This document shows, one piece after another, positions 12,178 through 32,515 of a stretch of DNA of 64,000 bases. This DNA is from Pegea sp. RAD2-039 (lineage: Eukaryota > Chordata > Thaliacea > Salpida > Salpidae): the NCBI GenBank assembly GCA_034620365.1, contig JAQGEQ010000071.1, positions 558,001 to 622,000 of the forward strand, in the 5' to 3' direction. Position numbers and translations under genes: made by a program. Numbering within the stretch: the stretch's first letter is position 1; each line of letters starts with the position of its first letter. Below the pieces are notes generated by a model. The model was not told the DNA's origin. It saw only the letters and a list, made by a program, of their open reading frames with translations, and ran no database searches.

Positions 12178-15100
12178 TCTGCTACAAAGAGTCCTCCAAT
12201 AATTTTGAGACATTTTATATAACACAAATAGTGATTTCTGTATCATACAAAATATAAGTAAATACGACTCATATTTTTTAGCTTAAAGGTTTTTTTCTAA
12301 CTACTGACTGTGTTGTAATTTTTTAAAAGTATTTTTTCTATGCATAAACAACAACTTGCATAAAATAAAAAGGTAAAAATAATGAGATACATATCTATAA
12401 TACATGAGCTTGTTTTACAAATAAATTTTCTTATTAGTTGTCGATAGTGCTAAGAAGATGTTGTGCGCACCTTTCTTAATTGTTTTAAAAATGTACTATT
12501 GGCTTAAAGTTTACAAAAAAACTTTAAAAAAATATTCTACCGTTGAAAAGGAAATGGTAAATAAGCTAAACAATGATTTAAAAGTATTTAGGGTGTCTTG
12601 TGAATATACATCAGATGTAATTTACGAGAATTGTAAAGTTTTAGAACCATACATCAGACAGTTTGTCCAGAAATAACTGATTATCAACCCAACATTTTCA
12701 TAGCAGAAAATATATTCAGATTAACAAACAGATCGTAAAACTGTAAGTATTTTCCATAAATAGAGTTTCTCTAATTAGATTTTTATAACTTGGGAAAAAT
12801 AATTGTAGTACTGTTTATTAAATGCTCACACTATACTATAGCTACTTTTAACTCTTTAAATCATTTGAGTTAGTTGATAAAATCAATTACTAAACAAGTA
12901 AAATTTTAATAAAAACTAGAAATTAATTGAGTTTAGCTAACATCTATTGAAAAAAAGTATTATATATATTGTGAATGAGCTTGTGGTTTAAATAAAGTTA
13001 TACTATATAAAACCACTTATACTTTAATTGAAGTACTCTATTATGAATTAAGATATTTGGAATGTTTAAAAATAACAAAATGTGTAATTACTCAGTACTT
13101 TAAGTATACTTAAGTTATTTTATTATTTTAACAGCTAAATTTCTAACAATTAAATTTTGATAGTTAAAACTTTCAAGTAGTATACTGAAATCAGAAAAGT
13201 AAAACAAATATATTTTTTTCTTTCAAATAAATTCCATGTGATGATAACTTTTTCCTTCACATTTTTTAAGAGTGTAGCAACAGTTTAGTCAGAAAGTTTA
13301 TGCATGACAAGTTTTCTTATTTTGTATACCTAGAACACTTCTTGTTTAAATGAGATCAGAGTGATATAATCCGTAAAAAAGTCAAAAATCAAAATATGCA
13401 AAATTTACTAACTAAAAAAACAATTTTTTTATCATTAGTAAAGTTGTGTTATCAGTATACCTCACCAAATCACTTGTAATTCATCATAATACAAAATAAA
13501 GAAGTTATATTTATTACACCCACAGGATATGGTTACTTAACTTTCTCTACTCATAATTTATCATTTTTAGTCATAAGCAAAACACAAAAAGCAATGACTT
13601 TTGCTTAAACAAAATTAAAGTTAAGTTGTTGGTATAGAAGCAAGTTGTTTTTGGCCGTTCTATTGACTAATCTTAAAACATATTAATGATGAAAATTTAA
13701 TAATAAATGCTTGAGTGACTTCTATTCTGAAATTAATTCTATAGGTAAAAGAATATTTGAAATATCTCATCTCTAAAAATATGCTTATTTTCACCAATTC
13801 TTTTTAGTAATCCTAATTTGGAAAATAGTATACTTGACTAGGACTTTACAAAATAAATATTGAATATAGAAGAGTAGATGTATAACAGAAACAATCGATC
13901 ATCGAAATGAATAGATCTGTATGTCCCCAGTTTGATCTTATCACGGAGTTGTTGAGGTTACAACTCATTGGTTTAGAAATACTGGTATTTGCTATTTTAG
14001 TGATTATGAACTTATCAAAAATTTATTTACAGTTTCACCAAAGGAGTAATTCAAATAAAAACATCTCTAAATATTTGAATTACTTTATCTGGTCTACAAG
14101 TATTTTGATTTAAGAATAGAAATAAGCAAAGAAGAAACTAAAAAAAAAATTGGAAACTACTTAACAATTAATTTTTTATTTTTTTGAATTGAAACGTAAA
14201 CAGCTGATATATGTTCATTGATGTTTTTTTAAAGCTGATTGCAAAGTAAAAAAAAGATTTTTGTCAATGAAAATATACTTTTAAGCAATCAACTACAAAC
14301 AAATCTTATGAGCTGTTATTACAATTAATTATTTTGAGGCATTTATGTAACTAATTCGCTCCTATAAATCTTCAGTTTCAGTTATCTAAGTTTTTATTTT
14401 AATATTCTATTATAGATATATAAGATCTTGCTATTATTTAACTGGTTTAAAAATATATTAAAAAGAATAGAGGGATAAAAGTGATTGTATCAAAATATTC
14501 CAAATATGTTTATCTGGTCAACTGCTAGTACAAATTTATATAAAAATATAAAAGTAGAATAATTTTTATAGTTCCTAAAGAAAGACCGAATGGTCGATCG
14601 ATTAATTTCCAAAAACCAACCACTTATTTATAAACATTTTTATTTTTTCCGGCTGATTTTAAAAATAAAATTATTTTTGTTGTTTTTTTTTTTACTTATT
14701 CATATACACACATATTTTTTCAAATAGAAACCATAATTGTAAAAAAAGCTACTTTACTGTGAGACTTATTTCTTAGGTTTATATTCTAAAATTAGTTTAT
14801 ATTTTTTTAATTACTCAAGTTTTATAAGCGAATAATCATACAGACGTTTATGTAAATAAATAAACATGTCTCTAAATATGAACATTTTGAACAAACAGTA
14901 TATTTTCCTGAAGTAATTGAACAAATACTTTCTCTGCTAACATCATCATAAATTTCGATTTATTTATTGAATAATACAGTACAAAAATAATGCTTTTTAA
15001 CATAAATATTTTACTTCTATAGAGTAAAGTTTAAGTATAAATTATTTTATCAATAATGTAAATGTAATATTAAATATCTTTAAAATAATAGTAGGTAGTT

Positions 15101-17193
15101 TTATCGCTTATTTAAAGTTTTTATATTTTGATAAACATAAGCATCAACAATGTTGTCATCACTTTAAACATTTCATAACATCAAGTCAATAAAATCATCT
15201 TTTCATTGACAGTTGTCTTTGGATAATCTCATAAATGTTGTATGTAAGTTAATTTACCATTTTTCAAAACGATATTTAATGGTTGAAATGTAGTTGATGG
15301 AAGTGAAAGATAAAAACAACAGCTCATAGCCCATAAATATTGTGCTTAGAAAATAAAACGTTTTGTTTTACGTTTGCATTTTGATAAGAGTGAAATAAAA
15401 AATTTTATTAAAAACACAATTGTCGTCAAAAGCTTTTAAAACTTTTTAAAAGTCAACTCAGCTATGACGATTATTAAAAATTCGGTTTAATTAAAACAAA
15501 AAGCAGTTGTAGAAATAAATTAACCTTAAATAGCTACCATTGAAAATAAAAAAAAACAGTTTTCTTTTTAAGTGAACAACACCTAAAAAAACTTTTATTT
15601 TGAGTGATCGATCAATCTGTCGCAGAATGAAGTTTTTTGTTACTTCAATTGATAGAAAATGACTTTCTAAAACTTGTAACTGAATATTAAACTAGAAAAT
15701 CTTCGTATTTGTTCATACGAGAACCCAGTAATATTGATTCTTCTGTTGGTTTGAGGCTTTGGTGTTAGTTGCAACAGTAAATGCTTCAAATGTAATGATA
15801 AATAAACACATAATGCATTGAAAATAGAAATCAAAACTTATTATGATTACTTGATTGACTTAAGCAAAAAACATTCTACTTTTCTTAAACAATAAAATGT
15901 TTGTGTAAATATTTTAACGCTTATGTAAAAAGTTAATTTTACATTCAAAAAAATTATTAAAGATTTTTTTCTTGTTAAACTTTTTTTAGTTTTATGTTTG
16001 TTTTTTAATTAAAAAAACATTTAGATTTAACTACTTTAACATTTATACAATTTTTTTGATTGACTTATTTTGAAATAAAAACCAAATGATTTATTTGACA
16101 GTGTTGCTTGCTTTTACCAACTCTTAAATTGTATGTTTAGAAAATTTATGAATAAAAATTATCTGAATGATAAAAAGGTTAAACTGTTTATTAATCATTA
16201 ATTTTTGTTAGACTCTAATGTTAGTGAAATATTTTAATATCAAGTATTTCCAAACAAAAAACTGATTGAACATTACCACTTTATTTTTTCGGACTTTCAG
16301 TATGTTCGACAGTTTAAATCTGTTAACTTGACACATCTAAAGATACTAAATTTCAAGATGAGCAATTAAAGTTAGATTGCAGCTATTATAAACAGAATGA
16401 AACTAAATCGTGATGAAAATTATCGATTAACTTTGTGGCAGAAAATTATTCGCTTTAAACACGATAAAAGCTTGTTGATTAATTTCTATCAAGTAGTACA
16501 ATCATCTTGAACACGAAATTTACTGAGCCTTACAGTAATTAGTAAACTTTGTATAAAATTTAATAAGTAATTATATAAAAGAGCATTTTAAGTGCTTAAG
16601 CAAAAGAATATTAGTTGATTATCTGAGCTTTTGTGACAACTTAGTTTGATCTTATTGTAAGTGATCTCATCAAAACTTTCAATCAGTTGTTGATTTATCT
16701 AGTCATATACTTGACGTAGTTTGAAAATGATGTTTATACATATTTCAGTTTAATATTCTATAACATTTTAAGTCTCAAAAATAGCTGCTAACATAAATGT
16801 ACTTGATTTAATTTTCTGTTGATAAAAACAAATAAAAAATCTTTTATATATCATCTTCAGTAGCTAATAACAATTACAATTTATGTAAACTGCACAATCC
16901 ATTAAGAGCTACGTAATTGCACCTACCCTGGATAATTGGTGTCCCTCAAAGAAAGTTTCCTAATACAAACATTCACAGATAGTATTTGACTATCCTTCAT
17001 CAAGTTTAGAATTAAATCTCTCTAATAATCTGCTGTTCACTTATAAAGTAACCATCCTAGTAAAATGGAGACTTGTTTGAAAGAAACAAAAGCATTTGTG
17101 TGCCAGATGTTGATTATTTTCAAGTGAAATAAGCGAGTACAACGTACGCAGCATCGACCAGCATACACAACCACACACGCACAGCCATCCAAC
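12178..17193. other. AT-rich intergenic stretch with two doubtful small ORFs
   Basis: About 5 kb of AT-rich DNA. Two plus-strand open frames stand out slightly: 12458-12676 (72 codons, lysine- and tyrosine-rich, MLCAPFLIVLKMYYW start) and 13907-14113 (68 codons, hydrophobic middle). Neither resembles a known family and both could be chance. A motif near GGAATATTTCAAA recurs at about 11729 and 12158, with a weaker version at 13053. Otherwise nothing was recognised. Confidence 0.4.
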
Positions 17194-17433
17194 ATGAAAA
17201 TGTTGCTGGTGTTAGTGTTAGCTAAACATTTTGCAGGTAAATATAGTATGTTCAAATACATCATCATCAGATGATTAATTCTTTTTCTATACACTCCCGG
17301 GTTAGGAGAAACATTCATTTGGGTAAACGCAGTCGAGGTGGTTTGGGCAGTGGAACAACGCATTACAGAATTATTAGAAAGAATTTTGGAGAACTTGAAA
17401 TTACCTGAGACAAGTGGACTTCAGAAAGATTGA
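17194..17433 (+). CDS. Possible small secreted peptide, two exons
   Basis: Exon 1 (17194-17236) encodes MKMLLVLVLAKHFAG, which looks like a signal peptide, and ends at a GTAAAT donor. A 69-nt intron ends in TTAG at 17305. Exon 2 (17306-17433) continues in phase for 42 codons (ETFIWVNAVEVVWAVEQR, then a glutamate- and leucine-rich helix) to TGA. The total is about 56 residues with a mature part of about 41 that would form an amphipathic helix. The phase match across a standard intron and the secretion signal support a real gene, but no family is recognised and there is no cysteine pattern. The local sequence is richer in GC than its flanks. Confidence 0.35.
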
Positions 17434-19599
17434 TTGTGATCACCAGTAAGCAAATCATGTGATATGGTAATAACAAGCTGTTATACAAGCAAATTACTAT
17501 CGCAAAAACATCGACAAAAACCAATTTGTTTGCAGTTTAATCATTGTTGAGTAGAAAATGGTTTGGAAAAGAAATTGAAGATATTATGAAGACACACAAC
17601 ACCAAGAAACATATATTGCTACTAATGAAGTACAGCAGTGAGTCGGTAGTTGTTATAAGCAGCTGTTAGACTTGCTTCAATCTGATGGTAAAGATATGTT
17701 ACAGCTTTGAAGACTCAAAGATGGAGTAGATGATGAATGAAAGATTTAATTGATGCTTTAGAGAATAAGCCAAGCATTTGAGCAAAAAATTTCAAAAAAT
17801 CAACGCAACAAAGCTAAAAAGAGAAAATGAAATCTAGAATTTAGGTTGAGAGTTTAACAAGTAAACGAAACTAAAGTCACAGACTAGAACAGAAGTGACA
17901 CCTGAAAACCATTTACAACACTAGTACCTACTTTTCGTGACTAAACCATAAAATTAAGTGAAGTATACTTGGGTAAGATAAAGTGAAAACTCACCAACTT
18001 AGCAACAGATCTAATGCCTTCCAATCATACTATTCATTTGCTGAAGATGATGTCAAACGATTGAATAAAGGAGACAGACAAAGCAATTCAGGCTAGTTAA
18101 ACTGTTGCTTCAAATAACTTTAATCTTTGCCTCACTCACTGGTGCTGGCAATCAATGGCAGGAAAATTTCTATCAGATATTAAATAAGAAAATTTGATGT
18201 TGGTGGTTGATAATGATGCAAGGACACTTATCGAAGTAGTAGACAACAAGCTGTTGACGGCACAAGGCAACCATATAGACCATCCTACTCCACAACAAAA
18301 AACAGATTAAGAAAAAGAATGTAAAGAAATACATCATAAGACATGTTGCACGTACTATTTCAACTATCAAGCAAATCAGCTGGTGAAAAAACAAACAACC
18401 AAAAAAAAGCTGAGACGACTGAAACTCAAAGAGAACTTTTTCAACATCTCGTAAAAAAAGTAGGAGAGTGAAAAGCAAAACTCTCACATGATAAAGGAAT
18501 GAGAAGAAAGATGCGAATGGCGGTGGGTGAAAGATCGGTTTGTGGTCCTACTACAAACATCAACATCCAATGACTCCATGTTGATGTCAATCATTGCCAA
18601 CAGACACAATATTAGCAATTGCTATTTGAATCATATATTGATGATGAAATTCGGAAAAGCTCAGACAAAAATATCTTTTTTTTAAATCAAATCAAAATTA
18701 AGCAACTTTTTTTGTATTTTCTCCACAAAGACTCCGTCAAAAGCAAACTACTGACAATTTGCAGTGCAACTAGAAGAGATGTTTTAGTACAAACATGTAA
18801 TTCTGCAGCTAAGTTATCAAAGCACTTGTATGGTTTATCCACAATCAAATCAAATATAGCAACACATTTTGGTTGTATAGAAAATGTTACTGCATTGCAA
18901 GCTTAAAACCAAAACAACAACAACAACCAAAAGAATTTTAATTTCATGTTGGCTACGGTACTACATCAGAATTTTTGGTTGATTGTTGGGTTATGCGGGT
19001 GACTACTTTGAAGTTGAAATGAAAACATGCAAAACTTGTGAATTGATCAGGTATCTTCCCAAATCCACAGGAGGAAAAACTAGCGACTGGCCATCATCAC
19101 TCACTATCGTTCAACAAGAACACATAATATTTATTAAACTATTCTAAATAATATATTTCCAAATATACTGATTGATGATAAGGAAAGACGTGGGGAAAGT
19201 CATTTGTTATTTTAAAGAAACTTTCTTGTAAATTACCAGATAAGTAAATAAAGACTGCAGCAGCAGCAGCAGTTATTTGAAATTCAATTGAAAACTGTCA
19301 CCAAAAAGAAATACGGCAACTAAAACCAACCAAAACACAAAACTTCCATTTTCACCAGGACCACAAATCAATATCGAGAAGATCATAATGTTGTGAAAAT
19401 TCAACAGAAAGAACAAACTAAAAATAAGTTTCTATTCTACCAATATAAGACGGCTACCTGCAAAGTAGCAACAACAAGCTCCCGATTGCGCAATTACAAC
19501 TGGCACATGGACACAACAGTAACTTCACACATGACCACTTATTCCAAAAATATATGTAAGCAAGAAACAATCGACAACCACGCTGATGTCGGATGTACA
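17434..19599. other. Degenerate, less AT-rich region; possible transposon relic
   Basis: The composition changes here (CA- and GA-rich) compared with the AT-rich flanks. Short open frames broken by stops occur at 18619-18906 (95 codons on plus, containing LLTICSATRRDVLVQTC) and 19393-19623 (76 codons on plus). The latter contains WHMDTTVTSHMT, which faintly resembles the WxxDSGATSHM motif of Ty1/copia proteases. There is a short CAG run at about 19255-19271 and a perfect 10-bp hairpin at 18557-18587. No intact gene or family can be named. Confidence 0.3.
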
Positions 19600-19605
19600 T
19601 TTATT
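19600..19605 (-). terminator. Poly(A) signal of the RNF38-like gene
   Basis: AATAAA on the minus strand, about 55 nt beyond the TAA stop at 19660-19662. It is the first canonical hexamer downstream and is well placed. Confidence 0.6.
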
Positions 19606-19659
19606 TATCTTTCTTCAGGATAAGTTTGATCAGAATGTTCCAGAGAGCGAGTGAAGGGT

Positions 19660-26710
<7,051 letters not shown>

Positions 26711-29700
26711 CTAAAAATGATATAAAGCTTATTACAAACCATCTTCCATAACCTACTATTAAAAATTGATAAAAATAAAAAATCTTAATTAATTCTTACA
26801 AGCTATGTAATATATAGTTTTATAATTCAAATGGTTAAAAAATTAAAAAAACATATATAAGAAACAAAATTTACCAGAAGAAACAGCTAAAATATAAGCG
26901 GGTGTTTTTAAATCAAGTCTTTTATAGATATAAATCCTACTTTTATAAACCTACAAAAGTTGACAAAAATTAGTTTAAGTTAATTTATATCAATAAACTA
27001 CTCATTTACACTAAAAAATCAAGAAAAATAGTACTTTAATAGAGTTATGCTTTATAAGTTGACTCAAGTTAAACAAAATCTTTAAAATTATAAAATTAAA
27101 CCTAACAATAAAATAATACTACAAACTATAAAAATATAATGTTAGTTGAAGCATGAATATCAATTCAACAATCAACAAATAAAAGTAAAAGGCTGATAAA
27201 ATTAACTGCTTATAATGGCCTACTTATTAATAGCTACCTATAACCTCACATTATAAAGTTTCAGATTTTATACTGATAGCAGATTATAGCATAAAATTGG
27301 TCATACAACTATGAGTATAAAATCATAACAAAAATATTTTGAAAACTTTGTTATTATAATAATGATCATGAAGATAAAACCATAGATAGTAAGAATTTTT
27401 TTAATGAACTTTAAACAAAATAAAAAGTCTTTTTAAGTCTATACATAGCCAAGAATATAAACTTTATACTACAATTGATAGTATATTGCAGACAAAATTT
27501 ATTTAAGAAAGAATAACATAAACAAGAGCTATTATACAAACTATGTTTATTGTGATTTTAAACTCAAAACATTCAAATGAAGCAGATAAAAACTAACATT
27601 TTTCATGTTTAATTAAATCAAATATTGGAGGAAAGTATATATAAGTAATTTTCATAAACTACATTAAATTTAATTAACATTTTTAATAGCTAAGCATTAA
27701 ATATTGCAAAGGCTCTACAAACCTCTTACAAAATAAAGCATATAAATACTAAAACTGTATAAATATTATTTATATGATATAATAACACCAAATCTATAGT
27801 CTAAGGAATAAATTGATTAAAAGCTGTTGTAGAAGAAAAAAGTTAATCATTTTTTTTCACAAAACTTACTCAAAAGGTTTATTATCAAGTTGAATAAAAT
27901 ATATACATAAAAAAGATGAAAGAATATAAATGAAATAATGATTCAAGATAGTTTAGATCATTGATATTTATGGCTAATTAAAAGTGATCAGTTTTAAATG
28001 ATCCTTTCTGTTTTTTGCTTCAACATTTCAAAGAATGAATTAAAATTATTATTAAACTTTAACAAAACCTTTCAATAAAAAGATTTTTTTCAAAGTTTTT
28101 ATACACAAATTGCTTCTATTTTTTTATGTTTTACTCTAAAATTTTCTACAAAACTTAAAAAATACAGTATAAATCATAGTTGAACTATATTACAAAGTGT
28201 TTAAAGTATAAAAAACATGACATATATTCAAAACAACTAGTTTATAGTGAAAAAGTATTTAATAAACAAGTTACTGTTATATAAATGTGAACCAGGCAGA
28301 AGGAAATAAATTGTTTATACAAAATTATTCAAAGGCAGTAAAAGATTATATCTAACTCATCTTTAATAATAAGTTCAAGATCATATATTCATGTTATTTA
28401 CCAGCATTACCACTATTAGACTTTGACATTATATAAATATTGTTACAATTAAGATATTTTAACATATAAGCTTTGTTATGCTATGAGTTTAAAAAAATGT
28501 TTTATATGCTCATTAAATGTACATTTAAAATCTTAACAAAACTAAGAAATTTAAATGATTAATAAGTAAGTAATTAAGGAAATGAAATACTGAAAATCAT
28601 GAAACAACAAGAAGCTGTTAATGAAGATTCAAAAACTCTTTCTATGGTTTTCTATTATTAAAATAAAGTGCAACAAAATGTACAACCAATATTTGCAGAT
28701 TAATCGATAAAGAAACATTCTATCATTAATATAAAAATACTTTAAACAAACTTGAGTTATTTATCAAAATTATACAAATAAGGAGAAAGAAAATTCTGTT
28801 TACGAATAATAATTATCTTCAGCAACAAACATGAAAGGCAAAGTCTAGAGTTAAAAAAAATAAATTATTAGAAACATAAAATTTAGAAAAATAATTTGGC
28901 ATCACTTAAGCACAAATAGGATTTGTTAAAAATTGTCAAACAGTCCATTACATTATAAAATCAAAGTTTAGTAGTAATAAATATAATTATATAAGTAAAA
29001 AGTCAAATTTTTCATTATTTTGATGTATTCTATTGTAAAACAATTTTTATAAAAGCTAAAAGTAGCTTTGTATGAGTACCTGCTTGACAAGTATATACTA
29101 TAACATGTTAAAACAAATAAAACAGAATCTCAAAAGCTATCAATAGACATAGATTGATAGCATAACATTGCTGCATTAGCATCTTAAGACTAGATATTTT
29201 GCCAAAAAAGCTGTAATTTGATGTCTGTTAGACTTTTTTTCTGGTGAGACCAATTAGAAAATCTAATAAAAAGCCCCCTCTTAGTCTTACAAAATCGATG
29301 AACCTCGATGTATGTTAATGCTATTCATACATTCTTAAACAATCTTTGGGTTTTTGCATTAAAAACACAAGACAGGCTAACTGAAGTTTATCTATTTTTT
29401 AAGTTTACCTCATCTTAACCTGGCTAACTAATTTTGAACAAACACTTATCCCCTTATCCCTTTTCAAAACGTATCCTTAACACCGAAACTTTTAGAGCTT
29501 GATAAAGTCTAAAAAGACTCAAAATTTATTTGAATCAACCTTTATTCAGATAATTTTACATATTGTACAATAACTATGGCAGAAGTTTTAAGTTTTTTCT
29601 CTAAAAATATAAATTTGTTGTAATATTTCCATTTCAACTAAAAGAAAAAAACATGTTATTTTAATTAGTCAAAAACTGTTTCATTACTGTATTCATATAT

Positions 29701-29914
29701 TTAATAGTTTCTTCAGTTAAGCTACCAAAAATTAATAATTCAGTTCTAAAATAAAATATTTAGGTTGTAAACAATTTTATGATAGTTAAAAATTATTCCT
29801 TTAAAGTATTTCAACTTAAACAAATACAAATGTATTTGCAGCGACTGAAGATCCATCAGATTTTTTAAACTTTCCTGATCAAACTTTATTTGATCTCTTT
29901 CCAGACAACAAAGT
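26711..29914. other. AT-rich stretch, no gene recognised
   Basis: About 3.2 kb of AT-rich sequence between the RNF38-like gene and the retroelement copies, without a long open frame or known motif. It may hold the missing first exon and promoter of the minus-strand RNF38-like gene. Confidence 0.5.
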
Positions 29915-30830
29915 TCTTCTACTCCATATACTGCGATTCGTTAAAGGTCATTTTCGTGTCTCCGGCGGACTTAAAACTGTAGGTAATAGGGAGCTGTTCT
30001 ACTAACGATTTGCATACTGAATACAAGAACAACACGAAATGCAACAATGCAAAAGATACGAAGGAAGTTCTAGCGCTATAAAACTTATTGTCCTGCTTCA
30101 ACCATCTTCGCTTCCTCCTTCTTGTAACAACTTCTACGGAATTCACTATTATTCTTGGGAACGCTCATATCTCTGCAGTCACCGTTTGTAATTGCTTCTG
30201 TCCTACTCTTCCTCGCAACGAGAAAGCTTAGATCCGTTGGTTGTTCTTTAGCACGTGAGGTAGTATCTCTTCTTCTGCTTTCTCTTTTTGGTTTTTTTTA
30301 TCTCATAATAACTAGAGCGCCCGGATGCTCTTTCATTAAGCTGAGTAGCACACAAATATTCAGTCCTGGTTTGGGCCATCATCGCAGCTTTTCTCTTATT
30401 TCGTTTCTTATGTGACTGCTTCTTAGATGACCCAATATGAACATCACACGAATAACTATAATGCCCTCTCTGCATGACATTTGGCATGACAATTTCGTGT
30501 TTGTTTCTTTGTTACGCATTTAGTTACCACTAAATCCTCTTTTGGACTTATGAGTTTTAAGGAAGTCTCTTCCAAGTATCACCTCTACAGCGAGGCCGTC
30601 CATGACAAACAGATTTATATTTCTGCACTGTTTTTCTTAATAGATGTAGGTAGACTTTGCAAACTTTAATTATTTTCCACATCTTAGATGACTGAGCAAT
30701 TTCCACCTTAGATGGATTTTGAATCTTGTGAACTTTCAGGTTCCGAGCAACCTTTCCACTTACAAAGCTATTCGAAGATCCGGTATCCATTTTTATTACA
30801 ATTTATTCAAATGAATATGATTTATGTCTG
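29915..30830 (-). mobile_element. Decayed retroelement copy A (aspartic protease and zinc-knuckle fragments)
   Basis: On minus, a retropepsin-like segment starts near 30790 with the catalytic DTGSS and SFVSGKVARNL. It continues, after a frame change, to the flap-distal VILGRDFL motif near 30560. Downstream are a zinc-knuckle-like stretch ending GHYSYSC (near 30450) and a basic segment with KKRNKRKAAMMAQTR. Stops and frameshifts break the coding sequence. No reverse transcriptase or integrase was seen between or after these parts, so the copy is truncated or belongs to a non-autonomous element. It is homologous to copy B on the opposite strand. Confidence 0.75.
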
Positions 30831-32515
30831 GGTCTGGGGCGAATTGTTGAATAAGCGATCTTATTTGAATAAGTCTATTTAATCTTTTTTACTGTAAAAA
30901 TCTTATTAAAAAAAACAAAAACAAAATCGATACACTGTTGAAAACAATTAAGCTGTCTATATACCCAAATAGTCTGTCGGCATCCAGCAAATGGCGCTAC
31001 TGAAAAGAAACTCTTATCAATTGTATGGAAGAGTGTCACGGCAGCAGAACACAGGGATAGAATAATCAGGGATTCATTTATAGATGGATTAGCCTCATCA
31101 GGTATAAGGCAAAGGTTGAGTGTGAAACTTTAAGATTAGAGTCCCTTAACCAAGCGGTGACACTGGAGGGTGCCTGGCAGAACAACCAATACTTTTGGGG
31201 CGGGCAGATCGGTTGAAGCTGAAGAAGAATCAGTAAATTAATGGAACCAAGGAAAAGGACCAAGCGAAACCGACAGTTGCGGCTATGAAAAGAGTTTGCT
31301 TAAAATTTGGAAGTAGCAAACTTCATGATTTAAAAAAAAATGCCGATCTGGTTTAAGGTACACGTTTCAATTATGGGAAGAAAGGCCACTATAGTCGAGC
31401 CTGTTATCTTCAGGAAAGGTCTCCCGAGAAACAGTTACGAAGGCAAAGAACTGAGAGAACCACAGTCACTAGCCAAGGACATTAAGAACTGGGATTTACT
31501 CGATTGTCGGTTAAATTAAACCGAGCAATGGTAGATGTCTCTATTGCAGGTAAGGTATTTAAGGTACTTATTAAAACCGGATCCTCGAAGAGCTTTGTAG
31601 GTAAAAGGGTTGCTCAAAACTTCAAGATTCACAAAGCTAAAAATTAATTTAAAGTGAAAATGACTCCGTGGTCTAAGATATGCAGGATAATGAAATTTTG
31701 AAAAATCAACCTCCATCTGCTAAAGAAACAGTACAAAAATATAACAATATGGAATACTGATATGAACGATATGGATATTTGATATGGAAGGCACCGGTGT
31801 AAGAGTAGTGCTGGGAAGGGATTTTCATAAAAGCCATAATAAGTAGTGTTTGAGTTAGGAGGTTCAAAAGAGGATTTAGTGGTACACACTAAATGTGCAA
31901 CAAAGAAACAAGCACAAAATTGTCATGCCAAATGTGTTAGATGTGGGTAGAGAAGACTTTATAGTCATTCGTGTGATGTTCAAATTAGATCATCTAGAAA
32001 GTAGCTGCATATGAAAAGAAATAAGAGAAGAGCTGCGATGATGGCCCAGACCAGAGTTGAGTATTTATGTACTACTCAGCTTAATGAAAGAGCATCCGGA
32101 CGCTCTAATTATTATGAGATAGAAACCCGAAGAGAAAGCGGAAGAAGAGATACTACCTCACGTGCTTTAGAACAACCAACGGATCGAATCAGGGATCAAT
32201 GAACGATCAATGAACAATTGGGCCTTTTCGCTGCGAGGAAGAGCAAGATGGAAACAATCACAAACGGTGACGGGAGAGATATGAGCGTTCCCAGGAATAA
32301 CAGTGAAATCCGTAGAAGTTGTTACATGTAGAAGGAAGAGGAGAGTGGAAGCGAGACAACAAACTTTTTAGAGCTTTTTATCGTTTATCGTGTTGCATTT
32401 TGAGTTTTTCTTTTGTTCAATAAGTAATTTTTGGTATAATAACTCCGTACGACCCAAATCTCTTAAGTCCACCGGAAACAAAAAATGACCTTGAATGAAT
32501 TGCTGCATGTAGGGA
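29915..32515. repeat. Large imperfect inverted repeat formed by retroelement copies A and B
   Basis: The arms run at about 29915-30795 and 31566-32515, with a 770-bp spacer. They share long runs, for example the GAGCATCCGG segment, the AGATACTACCTCACGTGC segment and the GATATGAGCGTTCCCA segment. They differ by many substitutions and small indels, so the copies are old or were already diverged when inserted. A transcript crossing both would fold into a long duplex. Confidence 0.8.
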
